This document shows, piece after piece, positions 53,724 through 60,996 of a stretch of DNA of 64,000 nucleotides (position 1 is its first letter; each line of letters begins with the position of its first letter). A model generated the notes under the pieces. It saw only the letters and a program-made list of their open reading frames with translations. It had not been told where the DNA came from and ran no database searches. The DNA lies in the NCBI GenBank assembly GCA_964419255.1, contig CAYQOU010000001.1, positions 71,328-135,327 of the forward strand, given 5' to 3'. Both the position numbers and the translations under genes were made by a program. The DNA is from CAZPHU01 sp964419255. GTDB taxonomy: Bacteria; Fibrobacterota; Chitinivibrionia; Chitinivibrionales; CAYFVL01.

Positions 53724-54815
53724 ATGTCTGTAATACAACCACTGAAAGCACTGTTGATGCTTATAACGTTTTACCAGGCGGGTATCTGTGCATACGGAGA
53801 AGAATATGTTAGGATATCGCCGACGCATCGGTCAATCGTGTATACCGGGCGAGTGTATCAAAAAGACAGTGGCGAGATACTATTTGACTGGCCTGCCGTA
53901 CAAATATCCGCCCGACTGAAGGCGACCTGGTGCAAAGCCCTGATATTCGGTGAAAACGATGCCTTCGATGTCTATCTCGATGATAAACAGATTAAAACAA
54001 TACGGCTTAATGGTAAAGATTCCAGTTTTGTTCTGTTCAAAGATATGCCGGATACCGCGCATACACTCAGGATAATAAAACGCTTTGCCTCCTGGGATTC
54101 CAGGGTTACGTTTAAGGGACTTCTTCTGAACAGGGAAGCCGTCTTACTGGAGCCGGAGCCGCGTCCGAAGTTTCGGATAGAGCTTGTCGGCGGGTCGATT
54201 CTGAGCGGATTCGGCAATCAGTCGTGTTGTATCGATTGTGAATCGATCTCAGACTCTTCCAACAGTTCCTTATCCTACGGGGCTTTTCTTGCCGATACAC
54301 TCAATGCCGAGTACGCAATGATAGCCGTTTCGGGAAAGGGGCTGATTCGCGAATGGGCGAGCCCCTTTCAAAGCACGAAAATGCCCTTCGGGGCCTTTTA
54401 TGACAGGACTGTACGATCGGATCCATCACTGCAATGGAATTTTGAAAACTGGGTTCCTCATCTGGTGATACTGCACCTGGGGGGAAACGATTTTTCCTCC
54501 AGGCCCCACCCAACAAAGCATCATTTTATCTCGGTGTATCGCTCTTTTATATTAAGAGTACAGTCTCACTATTCTGGATGTCGTATCGTATGTGTATCGT
54601 CGGCGAAGCAACCATTGCATACGTATGTAAAGGAGACGGTTGATGGGTTGAAAGCCGACGGCATGAAAAATATCTCCTTTTTTTCCTACCCTGCCATACC
54701 GTTTTCACAACGCGGATGTGCCTGGCATCCCAATGTAGATGCACACCGTCACATTGCCGATCTTCTTTTCCAGCACCTCAACGAAACATTCCCCGAAATC
54801 CTGGGTACCCGGTAA
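53724..54815 (+). CDS. Exported SGNH-type carbohydrate esterase (CE2-like)
   Basis: A 363-residue exported protein; the ATG at 53724 (AGGGA upstream) precedes a signal peptide (about 5-24). The N-terminal jelly-roll domain (about 25-145) and the C-terminal SGNH hydrolase domain match the layout of CE2 acetyl-xylan/acetyl-mannan esterases. Catalytic segments: VGGSILSGFGNQ (nucleophile Ser, in GGS rather than the usual GDS context), HLGGNDFSSR and AWHPNVDAHRHIA (catalytic His, possibly Asp). It should remove acetyl groups from hemicellulose. A GH31 glycosidase gene follows about 300 bp downstream. Confidence 0.8.
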   Translation: MSVIQPLKALLMLITFYQAGICAYGEEYVRISPTHRSIVYTGRVYQKDSGEILFDWPAVQISARLKATWCKALIFGENDAFDVYLDDKQIKTIRLNGKDSSFVLFKDMPDTAHTLRIIKRFASWDSRVTFKGLLLNREAVLLEPEPRPKFRIELVGGSILSGFGNQSCCIDCESISDSSNSSLSYGAFLADTLNAEYAMIAVSGKGLIREWASPFQSTKMPFGAFYDRTVRSDPSLQWNFENWVPHLVILHLGGNDFSSRPHPTKHHFISVYRSFILRVQSHYSGCRIVCVSSAKQPLHTYVKETVDGLKADGMKNISFFSYPAIPFSQRGCAWHPNVDAHRHIADLLFQHLNETFPEILGTR

Positions 54816-55008
54816 ATCGGCTATCCGGTTGCTTGGATTGATTAATAGCTAAACCTATGAAAACAGGTAGGCAACATGATATGATAAGTAACGGTGTTTT
54901 TGTTTTCTGTTTCCGTGATTTCTGATTCTTTATTCTACCGAATTCAGATGCATGATGTAAGCACAATCTTTGCGTATAAAAACGCCTCGGTAATAAAGAG
55001 TCGGAATC

Positions 55009-55096
55009 GTGCGATTCTCTCGCGGCGATTCGCACAATATCTTGGCATAAAGGATTGCACGAATCAACCATTCAGAAACGCCCAATTCAACTGAAA
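55009..55096 (+). repeat. Intergenic repeat family 1, copy 8
   Basis: Well-preserved box A (GCGATTCTCTCGCGGCGATT, then CGCACAAT) and a box B variant (GGATTGCACGAATCAACCAT, then TCAGAAACGCCCAATTCAAC) with a shortened middle. It ends 18 bp before the GH31 start codon. Confidence 0.8.
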
Positions 55097-55113
55097 CCGT
55101 CAGGGAATCCACA

Positions 55114-57474
55114 ATGTATTTATTGAACAAGCACATGCATCCGGCCAATTTTCGCTTTGCAGATAGGCTGGTGCCTGAGGTTACCATTGATGGAACGGTG
55201 GGTAAGCTGTCGTGTGAGTCGTGTGGTGATGTGTATCATATCAAAGTAAACGGTGAAAGATGGCCGAGTGTAGAAGTGATTCCGCCGATGAAGCCGCTGC
55301 AGAAAGCCTGCTGCAAGGAACGTTCGAGTGGGACGGGTCTCCTTTTTTCTGAAACCGGGGAGATCGTTTTGCAGGATAAGACCGGCAGAGCTGTGCTGCG
55401 TTCGTGTCCGGGCCAGGGTTTTGGAATCAGCGGCAGACAATGGATGTTTAGCTTTGTTCGGGAGGCTGGCACACAATTTTACGGTTTGGGTGAGAGACAG
55501 AGTCCATTTGAGAGAAGCGGACGGACATATAAATTCTGGAATGTGGACTGTTGGGCCGACCATGGTCACGATAGGGTGGCAAACGATTTTTACGATCCCG
55601 ACTATATCAGCGTGCCCTATCTGATAATCAAACGAGGGAACGAATACATAGGATTGCTCATTGAAAGCCCGTTTTGCAGTGTCATATCAATCGATCAGAA
55701 AGATGTTATTGCCGGTCAGATGGAAGCTCAGAAAGGTGATGATCAGCCGTGCATATATCTTGGCGCCGAAAACGGCGCACCCTCCCTTTATATTCTCTAT
55801 GGCCCAACGCTCGCCGAACTTACGCGCAAGCTGCAGAAGCTGGCAGGGACCCTTGCTCTTCCGCCTCTGTGGGCCCTGGGGTATCATCAGAGTCGCTGGG
55901 GGTATCAGTCAGATAAGGATCTGTTCCGGCTTGCCCACAATTTCGAAAAACACGGCCATCCCGTGGATGGTTTATGGCTGGACATCGGATATATGGATAA
56001 CTATAAGGTGTTTACATTCGATAAGCAAAAGGTGCCCGATCCTGGTGCAATGGTAAAAGACCTCGGTGCAAGGGGATATCATGTTGTTCCGATTCTTGAT
56101 CCGGGAGTCAAAAAGGATGATGACTACGAGATTTACCGGGAGGGTAAAGCGGCAGACGTGTTCTGCAAAAACCGGGCGGGAACCGATTTCGTCGGTCTGG
56201 TATGGCCGGGATTGACGGTGTTTCCCGATTTTACCACCGAGGAGGGGAGAACTACATGGGCACAATGGGTACGGGAGTTTGCCCAGACAGGTTTTTCCTC
56301 GGCATGGATCGACATGAATGATCCATCCACCGGTCATATTCAGTGTACCGATATGCTTTTTGCAAAGGGGCGGGTGCCGCATGAACAATATCATAATCTC
56401 TACGGGACGCTAATGGCAAAGGCTACCCGGCAGGGATTGGAAGCTGCATGGCCGGAGGAAAGAATATTTCTTCTGAGCCGATCGGGATTTACCGGCGCAC
56501 AGCAGTTTTCCGCACACTGGACAGGAGATAATTTTTCTAACTACTTCCATCTAAAGCATTGTATCGGTAAGTCCATAAATCTGGCTCTATCGGGTATGCC
56601 ATTCAACGGCCCGGATGTGGGAGGGTTTGGCGGGGATGCTACAGAAGAGCTTTTGATGGACTGGATTAAGGCATGCTTCCTCTTTCCTTTTTTTCGCAAT
56701 CACTGCGCGCAAAACAGGGCCAACCAGGAGCCATGGATGCGGGGTGAGCAGGTTTTAAAGGTCTCATGTACTTTCACCCGTCTTCGCTATAAGTTTCTTC
56801 CGTACCTGTATAATCTGTTTATTGAACAGGAAAGAAACGGCGAGGCCATTCTTCGGCCTCTTATCTATGATTTTGAAGATTGTGCACCTATGTCTCTCGG
56901 CTGTATTGATACCCAGTATCTGATCGGACCGGCTATTATGCAGGCACCGTTTGTGGAAAAAGACCTCTTCGAGCGGCAGATTGTCCTTCCCAACGCTCGG
57001 TGGTATAGAGCTGATACAGGCCACTGGTTTCACGGTAACCGGTTGATTCTAGCTCAAAAACAGATTGACTCCACGCCGATATTCATTCGTGATGGAGCTA
57101 TCGTGCCGATGCAGAGGAGCGTGCGCAGGAACAACCGTAACGATTTGCACGATATAGAGCTTCTCCTGTGCCTCTCATCGTCGTTTGAGGGTAAATGTAC
57201 CTGTCGATACTCTGTGGATGATGGAATAACATATGCTTATAATAAAGGAAAGAGAAGCGAGTATTCAGTAGATGCCTGGTGTCTCGACAAGGTTTTGCAT
57301 GTGCGGATCATTTCCGAGAAACAAAATGCCGGAAAGGTACGGTTTACCCCGGTAACCGTTTGCGATTTCGACCGACTGGATATGGAGATCGATACCATCA
57401 AGCAGCAAAAAACCAGGCATGTGTATAGTCACAGCAGTTTTGGACAGAGGAGTGTGTGGTATGTGTGGGAATAA
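55114..57474 (+). CDS. Glycoside hydrolase family 31 (alpha-glucosidase/alpha-xylosidase-like)
   Basis: A 786-residue GH31 enzyme without signal peptide, so probably cytoplasmic or periplasmic by another route. N-terminal beta-sandwich (FYGLGERQSPFERSG), then the TIM barrel: ALGYHQSRWGYQSDKDLFRL, GLWLDIGYMDNYKVF, nucleophile Asp in WIDMNDPSTGHI (about residue 399) and acid/base Asp in SAHWTGDNFSNY (about residue 471). The usual WxDMNE has Asp in place of Glu here (DMND). The C-terminal beta domains are complete. Specificity (alpha-glucose or alpha-xylose) is not clear. The neighbour esterase suggests hemicellulose or xyloglucan use. AGGGA precedes the ATG. Confidence 0.9.
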   Translation: MYLLNKHMHPANFRFADRLVPEVTIDGTVGKLSCESCGDVYHIKVNGERWPSVEVIPPMKPLQKACCKERSSGTGLLFSETGEIVLQDKTGRAVLRSCPGQGFGISGRQWMFSFVREAGTQFYGLGERQSPFERSGRTYKFWNVDCWADHGHDRVANDFYDPDYISVPYLIIKRGNEYIGLLIESPFCSVISIDQKDVIAGQMEAQKGDDQPCIYLGAENGAPSLYILYGPTLAELTRKLQKLAGTLALPPLWALGYHQSRWGYQSDKDLFRLAHNFEKHGHPVDGLWLDIGYMDNYKVFTFDKQKVPDPGAMVKDLGARGYHVVPILDPGVKKDDDYEIYREGKAADVFCKNRAGTDFVGLVWPGLTVFPDFTTEEGRTTWAQWVREFAQTGFSSAWIDMNDPSTGHIQCTDMLFAKGRVPHEQYHNLYGTLMAKATRQGLEAAWPEERIFLLSRSGFTGAQQFSAHWTGDNFSNYFHLKHCIGKSINLALSGMPFNGPDVGGFGGDATEELLMDWIKACFLFPFFRNHCAQNRANQEPWMRGEQVLKVSCTFTRLRYKFLPYLYNLFIEQERNGEAILRPLIYDFEDCAPMSLGCIDTQYLIGPAIMQAPFVEKDLFERQIVLPNARWYRADTGHWFHGNRLILAQKQIDSTPIFIRDGAIVPMQRSVRRNNRNDLHDIELLLCLSSSFEGKCTCRYSVDDGITYAYNKGKRSEYSVDAWCLDKVLHVRIISEKQNAGKVRFTPVTVCDFDRLDMEIDTIKQQKTRHVYSHSSFGQRSVWYVWE

Positions 57475-57483
57475 ATATTACTC

Positions 57484-57526
57484 TTGTCCGATTCATCGCG
57501 TTCAGAACCGCTCAATTCAGGATAAA
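57484..57526 (+). repeat. Intergenic repeat family 1, copy 9 (box B only)
   Basis: Box B variant CGATTCATCGCGTTCAGAAC followed by CGCTCAATTCAGGATAAA. It ends directly before the promoter of the aromatic attenuator leader. Confidence 0.8.
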
Positions 57527-57531
57527 TTCCA

Positions 57532-57560
57532 TTGACACGGAATGTAAGTGATGTTATTTT
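57532..57560 (+). promoter_or_regulatory. Sigma-70 promoter of the DAHP synthase leader
   Basis: TTGACA (57532-57537) and TATTTT (57555-57560) with the optimal 17-nt spacing. Transcription would start near 57567, about 25 nt before the first leader peptide. No other promoter this good is seen before the DAHP synthase gene. Confidence 0.75.
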
Positions 57561-57591
57561 ATAGTTAATACACAAAACAAAGAGAGAAAAC

Positions 57592-57666
57592 ATGTGCCTT
57601 AATTATTTCGTTTCCTGCTTTTATTTTAGCTTTTGGTTTAGGATCAAGGGCAGGAATATGTCGTAA
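57592..57666 (+). CDS. Aromatic leader peptide 1 (attenuator of DAHP synthase)
   Basis: A 24-residue peptide with a cluster of aromatic residues: MCLNYFVSCFYFSFWFRIKG, then RNMS; 5 Phe, 2 Tyr and 1 Trp in 24 positions. AGAGAG precedes the ATG. It lies behind a consensus promoter and before a terminator hairpin. As in pheL/trpL leaders, stalling at aromatic codons when charged tRNA is scarce would favour the antiterminator (57644-57651 with 57693-57700) and allow transcription into the downstream gene. Confidence 0.8.
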   Translation: MCLNYFVSCFYFSFWFRIKGRNMS

Positions 57667-57700
57667 TTGTTGTGTGCACTCGATATAAACCGGCCCTTGA
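57644..57700 (+). promoter_or_regulatory. Antiterminator pairing of attenuator 1
   Basis: TCAAGGGC (57644-57651, inside the last codons of leader peptide 1) is perfectly complementary to GCCCTTGA (57693-57700), which is also the 5' arm of the terminator. The two structures are mutually exclusive, the defining property of an attenuator. Confidence 0.75.
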
Positions 57701-57726
57701 GACAAAAGTTTCAAGGGCCTTTTTTT
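57692..57726 (+). terminator. Attenuator 1 terminator
   Basis: A perfect 9-bp stem GGCCCTTGA/TCAAGGGCC (57692-57700 and 57711-57719) with a 10-nt loop and a T-run from 57720. Confidence 0.9.
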
Positions 57727-57757
57727 CTTTTAGTACGAAAATACGCAGGGTAAACAG

Positions 57758-57868
57758 ATGAGAACAACAGTCAAAATCTCGGTATTCTTAAAAGGCTACA
57801 GCGACTACACCGTGCATTTTACAGGCTATTACTGGTTTTTTATATGGTTTACTCACACAGATACCTGA
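57758..57868 (+). CDS. Aromatic leader peptide 2 (second attenuator of DAHP synthase)
   Basis: A 36-residue peptide with an even denser aromatic cluster near its end (GYYWFFIWF at residues 23-31); in all 5 Phe, 4 Tyr and 2 Trp. AGGG precedes the ATG. It begins about 30 nt after the first terminator's T-run and its stop lies directly before an antiterminator segment, so ribosome position at the aromatic cluster versus the stop codon would decide between antitermination and termination. It carries all three aromatic codons, as expected if tyrosine, phenylalanine and tryptophan supply are all sensed. Confidence 0.8.
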   Translation: MRTTVKISVFLKGYSDYTVHFTGYYWFFIWFTHTDT

Positions 57869-57915
57869 CGGAGGAAGCGTGCATATCTACTGAATCGAAT
57901 TACCTGAGGCCTCCG
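57869..57915 (+). promoter_or_regulatory. Antiterminator pairing of attenuator 2
   Basis: CGGAGG (57869-57874, immediately after the leader 2 stop codon) can pair with CCTCCG (57910-57915) in the 5' arm of terminator 2. A ribosome at the stop codon would cover the first segment and let the terminator form; a ribosome stalled earlier would leave it free. Confidence 0.65.
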
Positions 57916-57941
57916 AAAAGAACATCGGAGGCTTTTTTTTT
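57909..57941 (+). terminator. Attenuator 2 terminator
   Basis: A perfect 8-bp stem GCCTCCGA/TCGGAGGC (57909-57916, 57925-57932), 8-nt loop and nine T residues, 31 bp before the DAHP synthase start. Confidence 0.9.
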
Positions 57942-57972
57942 GATTATATTCAAATCGGAAGGATAGATAAAA

Positions 57973-59016
57973 ATGGAGACTACCACCGGCATGAAAAGCA
58001 GCAATAGAATAACGCCTCTTATTTCACCGAGACAGCTTACTATAAAAATGCCGCCATCACAGAATTCATACGAAACTGTCCTGCGAGGCAGAGCCGAGGT
58101 ACAGGGTATTTTGGAAGGTAGGGATGAGCGGCTGCTGGTTATTGTCGGCCCCTGTTCCATTCACGATACCGAAGCTGCCCTTGAGTATGCCGACAGACTG
58201 GGCCGAATGCAACAGAAGCTTAAGCGCAAGATGGTGATTGTCATGCGCGTATATCTGGAGAAGCCACGGACTATCGTCGGGTGGAAGGGGCTGATAAGCG
58301 ATCCCGACCTGGACGGGACCTGTGATATGGCAAAGGGGCTGCGTGTTGCCCGCAAACTTCTTCTGCGGATCACCGGCATGGGACTTGCAGTGGCTACTGA
58401 AATACTTGATCCGCTGGTTTCATATTACCTTGGTGATCTTATCTCCTGGGCATCCATAGGCGCCCGGACAAGCGAGTCTCAAACCCATCGCCAGATCGCC
58501 AGCGGTCTTTCCATGCCGGTTGGGTTCAAGAACAGCACCTGTGGATCGATTTTACCTGCAATACATGCGATTCAGGCCGCCCGTAAGTCGCATACGTTCC
58601 TGGGCACCGACAGAGAGGGGCGTGTATCGGCTATCACTACCGGCGGGAATAAGGCCGGACATCTGGTGCTTCGAGGGGGAAAACAAGGGCCAAATTATAG
58701 CAAAGAACATTGTGGGACTGCTGCATTGGAGATGGCCAGAGCCGGTCTTCGTCCGGCGATAATTGTCGATTGTAATCACGAAAATTCGGCAAGAAAGTAT
58801 GATAAACAGATTGTCATCGCGGATGAACTGATCAGGCGAAAAATGCTTGGCGAAAAGGAGTTACGAGGTATTATGCTTGAGAGCAATCTTGCCGATGGAT
58901 GTCAGAAGCTGAGAGTCGATCAACCGATGCAATACGGGGTATCGGTCACCGATCCCTGTTTAGGATGGGATAAAACACAACGATTGCTTCAACAGATTGG
59001 TGATCTGTTAAAGTAG
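57973..59016 (+). CDS. aroG: 3-deoxy-7-phosphoheptulonate (DAHP) synthase, class I AroG/AroF/AroH type
   Basis: The first step of the shikimate pathway, condensing phosphoenolpyruvate and erythrose-4-phosphate. The 347-residue protein matches the E. coli AroFGH (class I alpha) length and motifs: LLVIVGPCSIHDTEAALEYA, MRVYLEKPRTIVGWKGLISD (substrate-binding Lys, Arg, Thr), IGARTSESQTHRQIASGLSM, PVGFKNSTCGS, LRGGKQGPNYS and VDCNHENSARK. GGAAGGA precedes the ATG. Expression appears to be controlled by two tandem attenuators upstream. Which aromatic amino acid inhibits the enzyme cannot be read with certainty. It converges with the Na/Pi transporter gene after 6 bp. Confidence 0.94.
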   Translation: METTTGMKSSNRITPLISPRQLTIKMPPSQNSYETVLRGRAEVQGILEGRDERLLVIVGPCSIHDTEAALEYADRLGRMQQKLKRKMVIVMRVYLEKPRTIVGWKGLISDPDLDGTCDMAKGLRVARKLLLRITGMGLAVATEILDPLVSYYLGDLISWASIGARTSESQTHRQIASGLSMPVGFKNSTCGSILPAIHAIQAARKSHTFLGTDREGRVSAITTGGNKAGHLVLRGGKQGPNYSKEHCGTAALEMARAGLRPAIIVDCNHENSARKYDKQIVIADELIRRKMLGEKELRGIMLESNLADGCQKLRVDQPMQYGVSVTDPCLGWDKTQRLLQQIGDLLK

Positions 59017-59022
59017 ATGCAC

Positions 59023-60666
59023 TTACTCTGCTTTAGCTATCCCGAGAAGATGGGCAGAAATTCTGAAGGTAAAAAGATTGATCCTGTTAATCTCTTCCAT
59101 TAGGTCGACATGAATCGCGGTTTGATGGAGTGAAGAATCGTGGTGGTGATACAGGCGTTCAAAGTGGTGTTTGCAATAGGATTCAAATCGGGCATACAGA
59201 GTCGCACGTTTTTCGAAAACCTCACGGGCCACGGATCGATTGTTATTCTCGAAAGCCTTCATCGTCTGCGAGAACAGGTAAACAGCTTCTTCATAAAAAC
59301 TGAACAATTCCTTTTGCTCTTTGGAAGGCAGGGGGCTTGAGGCCTCACATAATTTTTTTGCAAAGACGACTATGCTTTTACTGACAATATCTCCGATATG
59401 TTCCAGATCGGTTGTGATCATGAGCAACTCATAGCTGCGTCTGGAATCCTCCGCGGTAAGTTCATTTTCCGACAAACCGGTTAGATACCCGACGATTTTT
59501 TCGTGTAGATAATCTACTTCGTCATCCATTTCCTTGATCTTCGCCTTGAGTTGGGGAGAAAATGACTGAATCAGCTCTTTTCCCTTTTCGACCATTGCAT
59601 GAACTCTGGTGGACATATGGCTGATTTCTCTGGAGGCCTGCGTAAGGGCCAGGACCGGAAAGGCCGGTGCCTCTTGCTGAATGAAACGAACTTCGAACAC
59701 CGCTTTTTTGGTTTTCCTGGGCTTAATTGTCTTCTGTATGAATGCGGAGAAATTTTTCAAAAAGGGAAGAAAAAGAATCGAGATTGTCAGGTTGAAAACC
59801 GTATGAGTAAAGGCGATCTGAAGCGGCATGGATTGGGTAATGTGCTCAATTATTGCCGCTGCTTGTGGGATGAGGGGAAGAAACAGAGCAACTCCGGCAA
59901 ACTTGAATAAAAAATGGGCCCAAGCCACCCGATGCCCCTCAGCGTTTGCTCGTGTCATGGAGATGAGAGCCGTGGCACAGGTTCCAAGATTTGCTCCGAG
60001 AATCAGTGGAATGAAAGAGACCAGGTCGGCTCCCGCTTGCTGAGAAAAACCTGCTGCAAGGGTGATCAGGATAGCCAGAGTAGCAGCACTACTCTGTACT
60101 ACAGCAGTAAAAAGTGTCCCGATCGCCAGACCGAGAAATGGATATGCAAGACTGTTGTGTATTATCGACTGAGCTGCTGGAAGTGAGCGCAGTGGAACAA
60201 CCGAATCGGACATCATTTTCATGCCAAAGAAAACAAATCCGAAGGATAAAACAAGCTTACCATACGCGTTGGCTCGAGATGTTTTGGGGCGGAGAGAAAG
60301 AAAAAAGCCAACCGCTATTAAGAGTGGTGCAACTTCTTGGAATTTTATAGCATAGAGCTGAACGGTTAGAGTTGTTCCTAAGCTCGAACCGAGAATCATA
60401 CCCAGGGACTGATGGAGAGTCAGCAGATTGGCACTGGCCAGACTCACCAGCATGACAGTTGTTGCGGATGAGCTTTGAGTCAATACGGTTAATATCAGTC
60501 CGGATGCAAAAGCCAGTAAACGATTGCGGGTGATGATCGTAATCAAATCTCTGAGGCGCTTCCCACTGAAGGATCGAAGATTTTTCTCGCCAAGCTGCAT
60601 ACCGTATAGGAAAATGCTTATGCCCGCTGCCAAAGAAAAAAGATCTAAAATGGAAAACTGATTCAT
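59023..60666 (-). CDS. Na+/phosphate cotransporter family protein with PhoU-like C-terminal domain
   Basis: A 547-residue inner-membrane protein. The N-terminal part (about 1-305) has two inverted Na/Pi repeats with the QSS motifs LTVLTQSSSATTVMLVSLAS and LFTAVVQSSAATLAILITLA, typical of the NptA/YjbB family. After membrane helices, residues about 340-545 form a PhoU-like helical-bundle domain (EMDDEVDYLHEKIVGYLTGL, DLEHIGDIVSKSIVVFAK). It likely moves phosphate across the membrane with sodium. It starts at ATG 60666 and is divergent from the metallophosphatase-thioredoxin fusion gene. Confidence 0.9.
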   Translation of the reverse strand: MNQFSILDLFSLAAGISIFLYGMQLGEKNLRSFSGKRLRDLITIITRNRLLAFASGLILTVLTQSSSATTVMLVSLASANLLTLHQSLGMILGSSLGTTLTVQLYAIKFQEVAPLLIAVGFFLSLRPKTSRANAYGKLVLSFGFVFFGMKMMSDSVVPLRSLPAAQSIIHNSLAYPFLGLAIGTLFTAVVQSSAATLAILITLAAGFSQQAGADLVSFIPLILGANLGTCATALISMTRANAEGHRVAWAHFLFKFAGVALFLPLIPQAAAIIEHITQSMPLQIAFTHTVFNLTISILFLPFLKNFSAFIQKTIKPRKTKKAVFEVRFIQQEAPAFPVLALTQASREISHMSTRVHAMVEKGKELIQSFSPQLKAKIKEMDDEVDYLHEKIVGYLTGLSENELTAEDSRRSYELLMITTDLEHIGDIVSKSIVVFAKKLCEASSPLPSKEQKELFSFYEEAVYLFSQTMKAFENNNRSVAREVFEKRATLYARFESYCKHHFERLYHHHDSSLHQTAIHVDLMEEINRINLFTFRISAHLLGIAKAE

Positions 60667-60761
60667 GTGTTATATTCTCGTTATTAGCCCGGCAGAGCCG
60701 GAGAAATCAAAGATCAAGGAATCAGAAACAAAAAACATGTATGCAAATAGTGAAACAAAAT

Positions 60762-60865
60762 AGCGCGCTTTTCCTCTTCCCGTCTCATCTCGCCCCGTTT
60801 CCCTAAGATGGAACGGAGGAAAGGAGATACTGAGGACTGAAACACAGGATCTGAAGCATACCGGG
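60762..60865 (+). repeat. Intergenic repeat family 2, copy 5 (degenerate)
   Basis: Reading on the plus strand it shares AGCGCGCTTTTCCTCTTCCC, GTCTCATC and GGAGATACTGAGGACTGAAA with the other copies' minus-strand reading; the hairpin is decayed. It lies in the divergent gap between the Na/Pi transporter and the fusion gene, oriented toward the latter. Confidence 0.55.
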
Positions 60866-60873
60866 ATAAACTG

Positions 60874-60996
60874 TTGGAAAAACTATCTACCTTGATCATC
60901 TTTCAATATGCCGAAGGGGATGTGCCCTTCTCCAAAATTATGACTCTTAAACCGGGTAAACGCAAGCGCAAACTTTTATACGTAGTAACAATATGA
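60874..60996 (+). CDS. Short ORF overlapping the start of the metallophosphatase-thioredoxin gene
   Basis: A 40-codon frame from TTG 60874 (open to 60841) with protein-like content (IIFQYAEGDVPFSKIMTLKP, then GKRKRKLLYVVTI). Its TGA overlaps the ATG at 60993 (ATGA), as in coupled genes. No good ribosome site precedes the TTG. It could be a leader, a remnant of a larger gene or chance. Confidence 0.3.
   Translation: MEKLSTLIIFQYAEGDVPFSKIMTLKPGKRKRKLLYVVTI

Noticed and set aside
60925..60985. Possible c-di-GMP riboswitch before the fusion gene (GGGTAAACGCAAGCGCAAAC)
   Set aside because: Only a loose resemblance; the conserved GEMM core and tetraloop receptor are not present.
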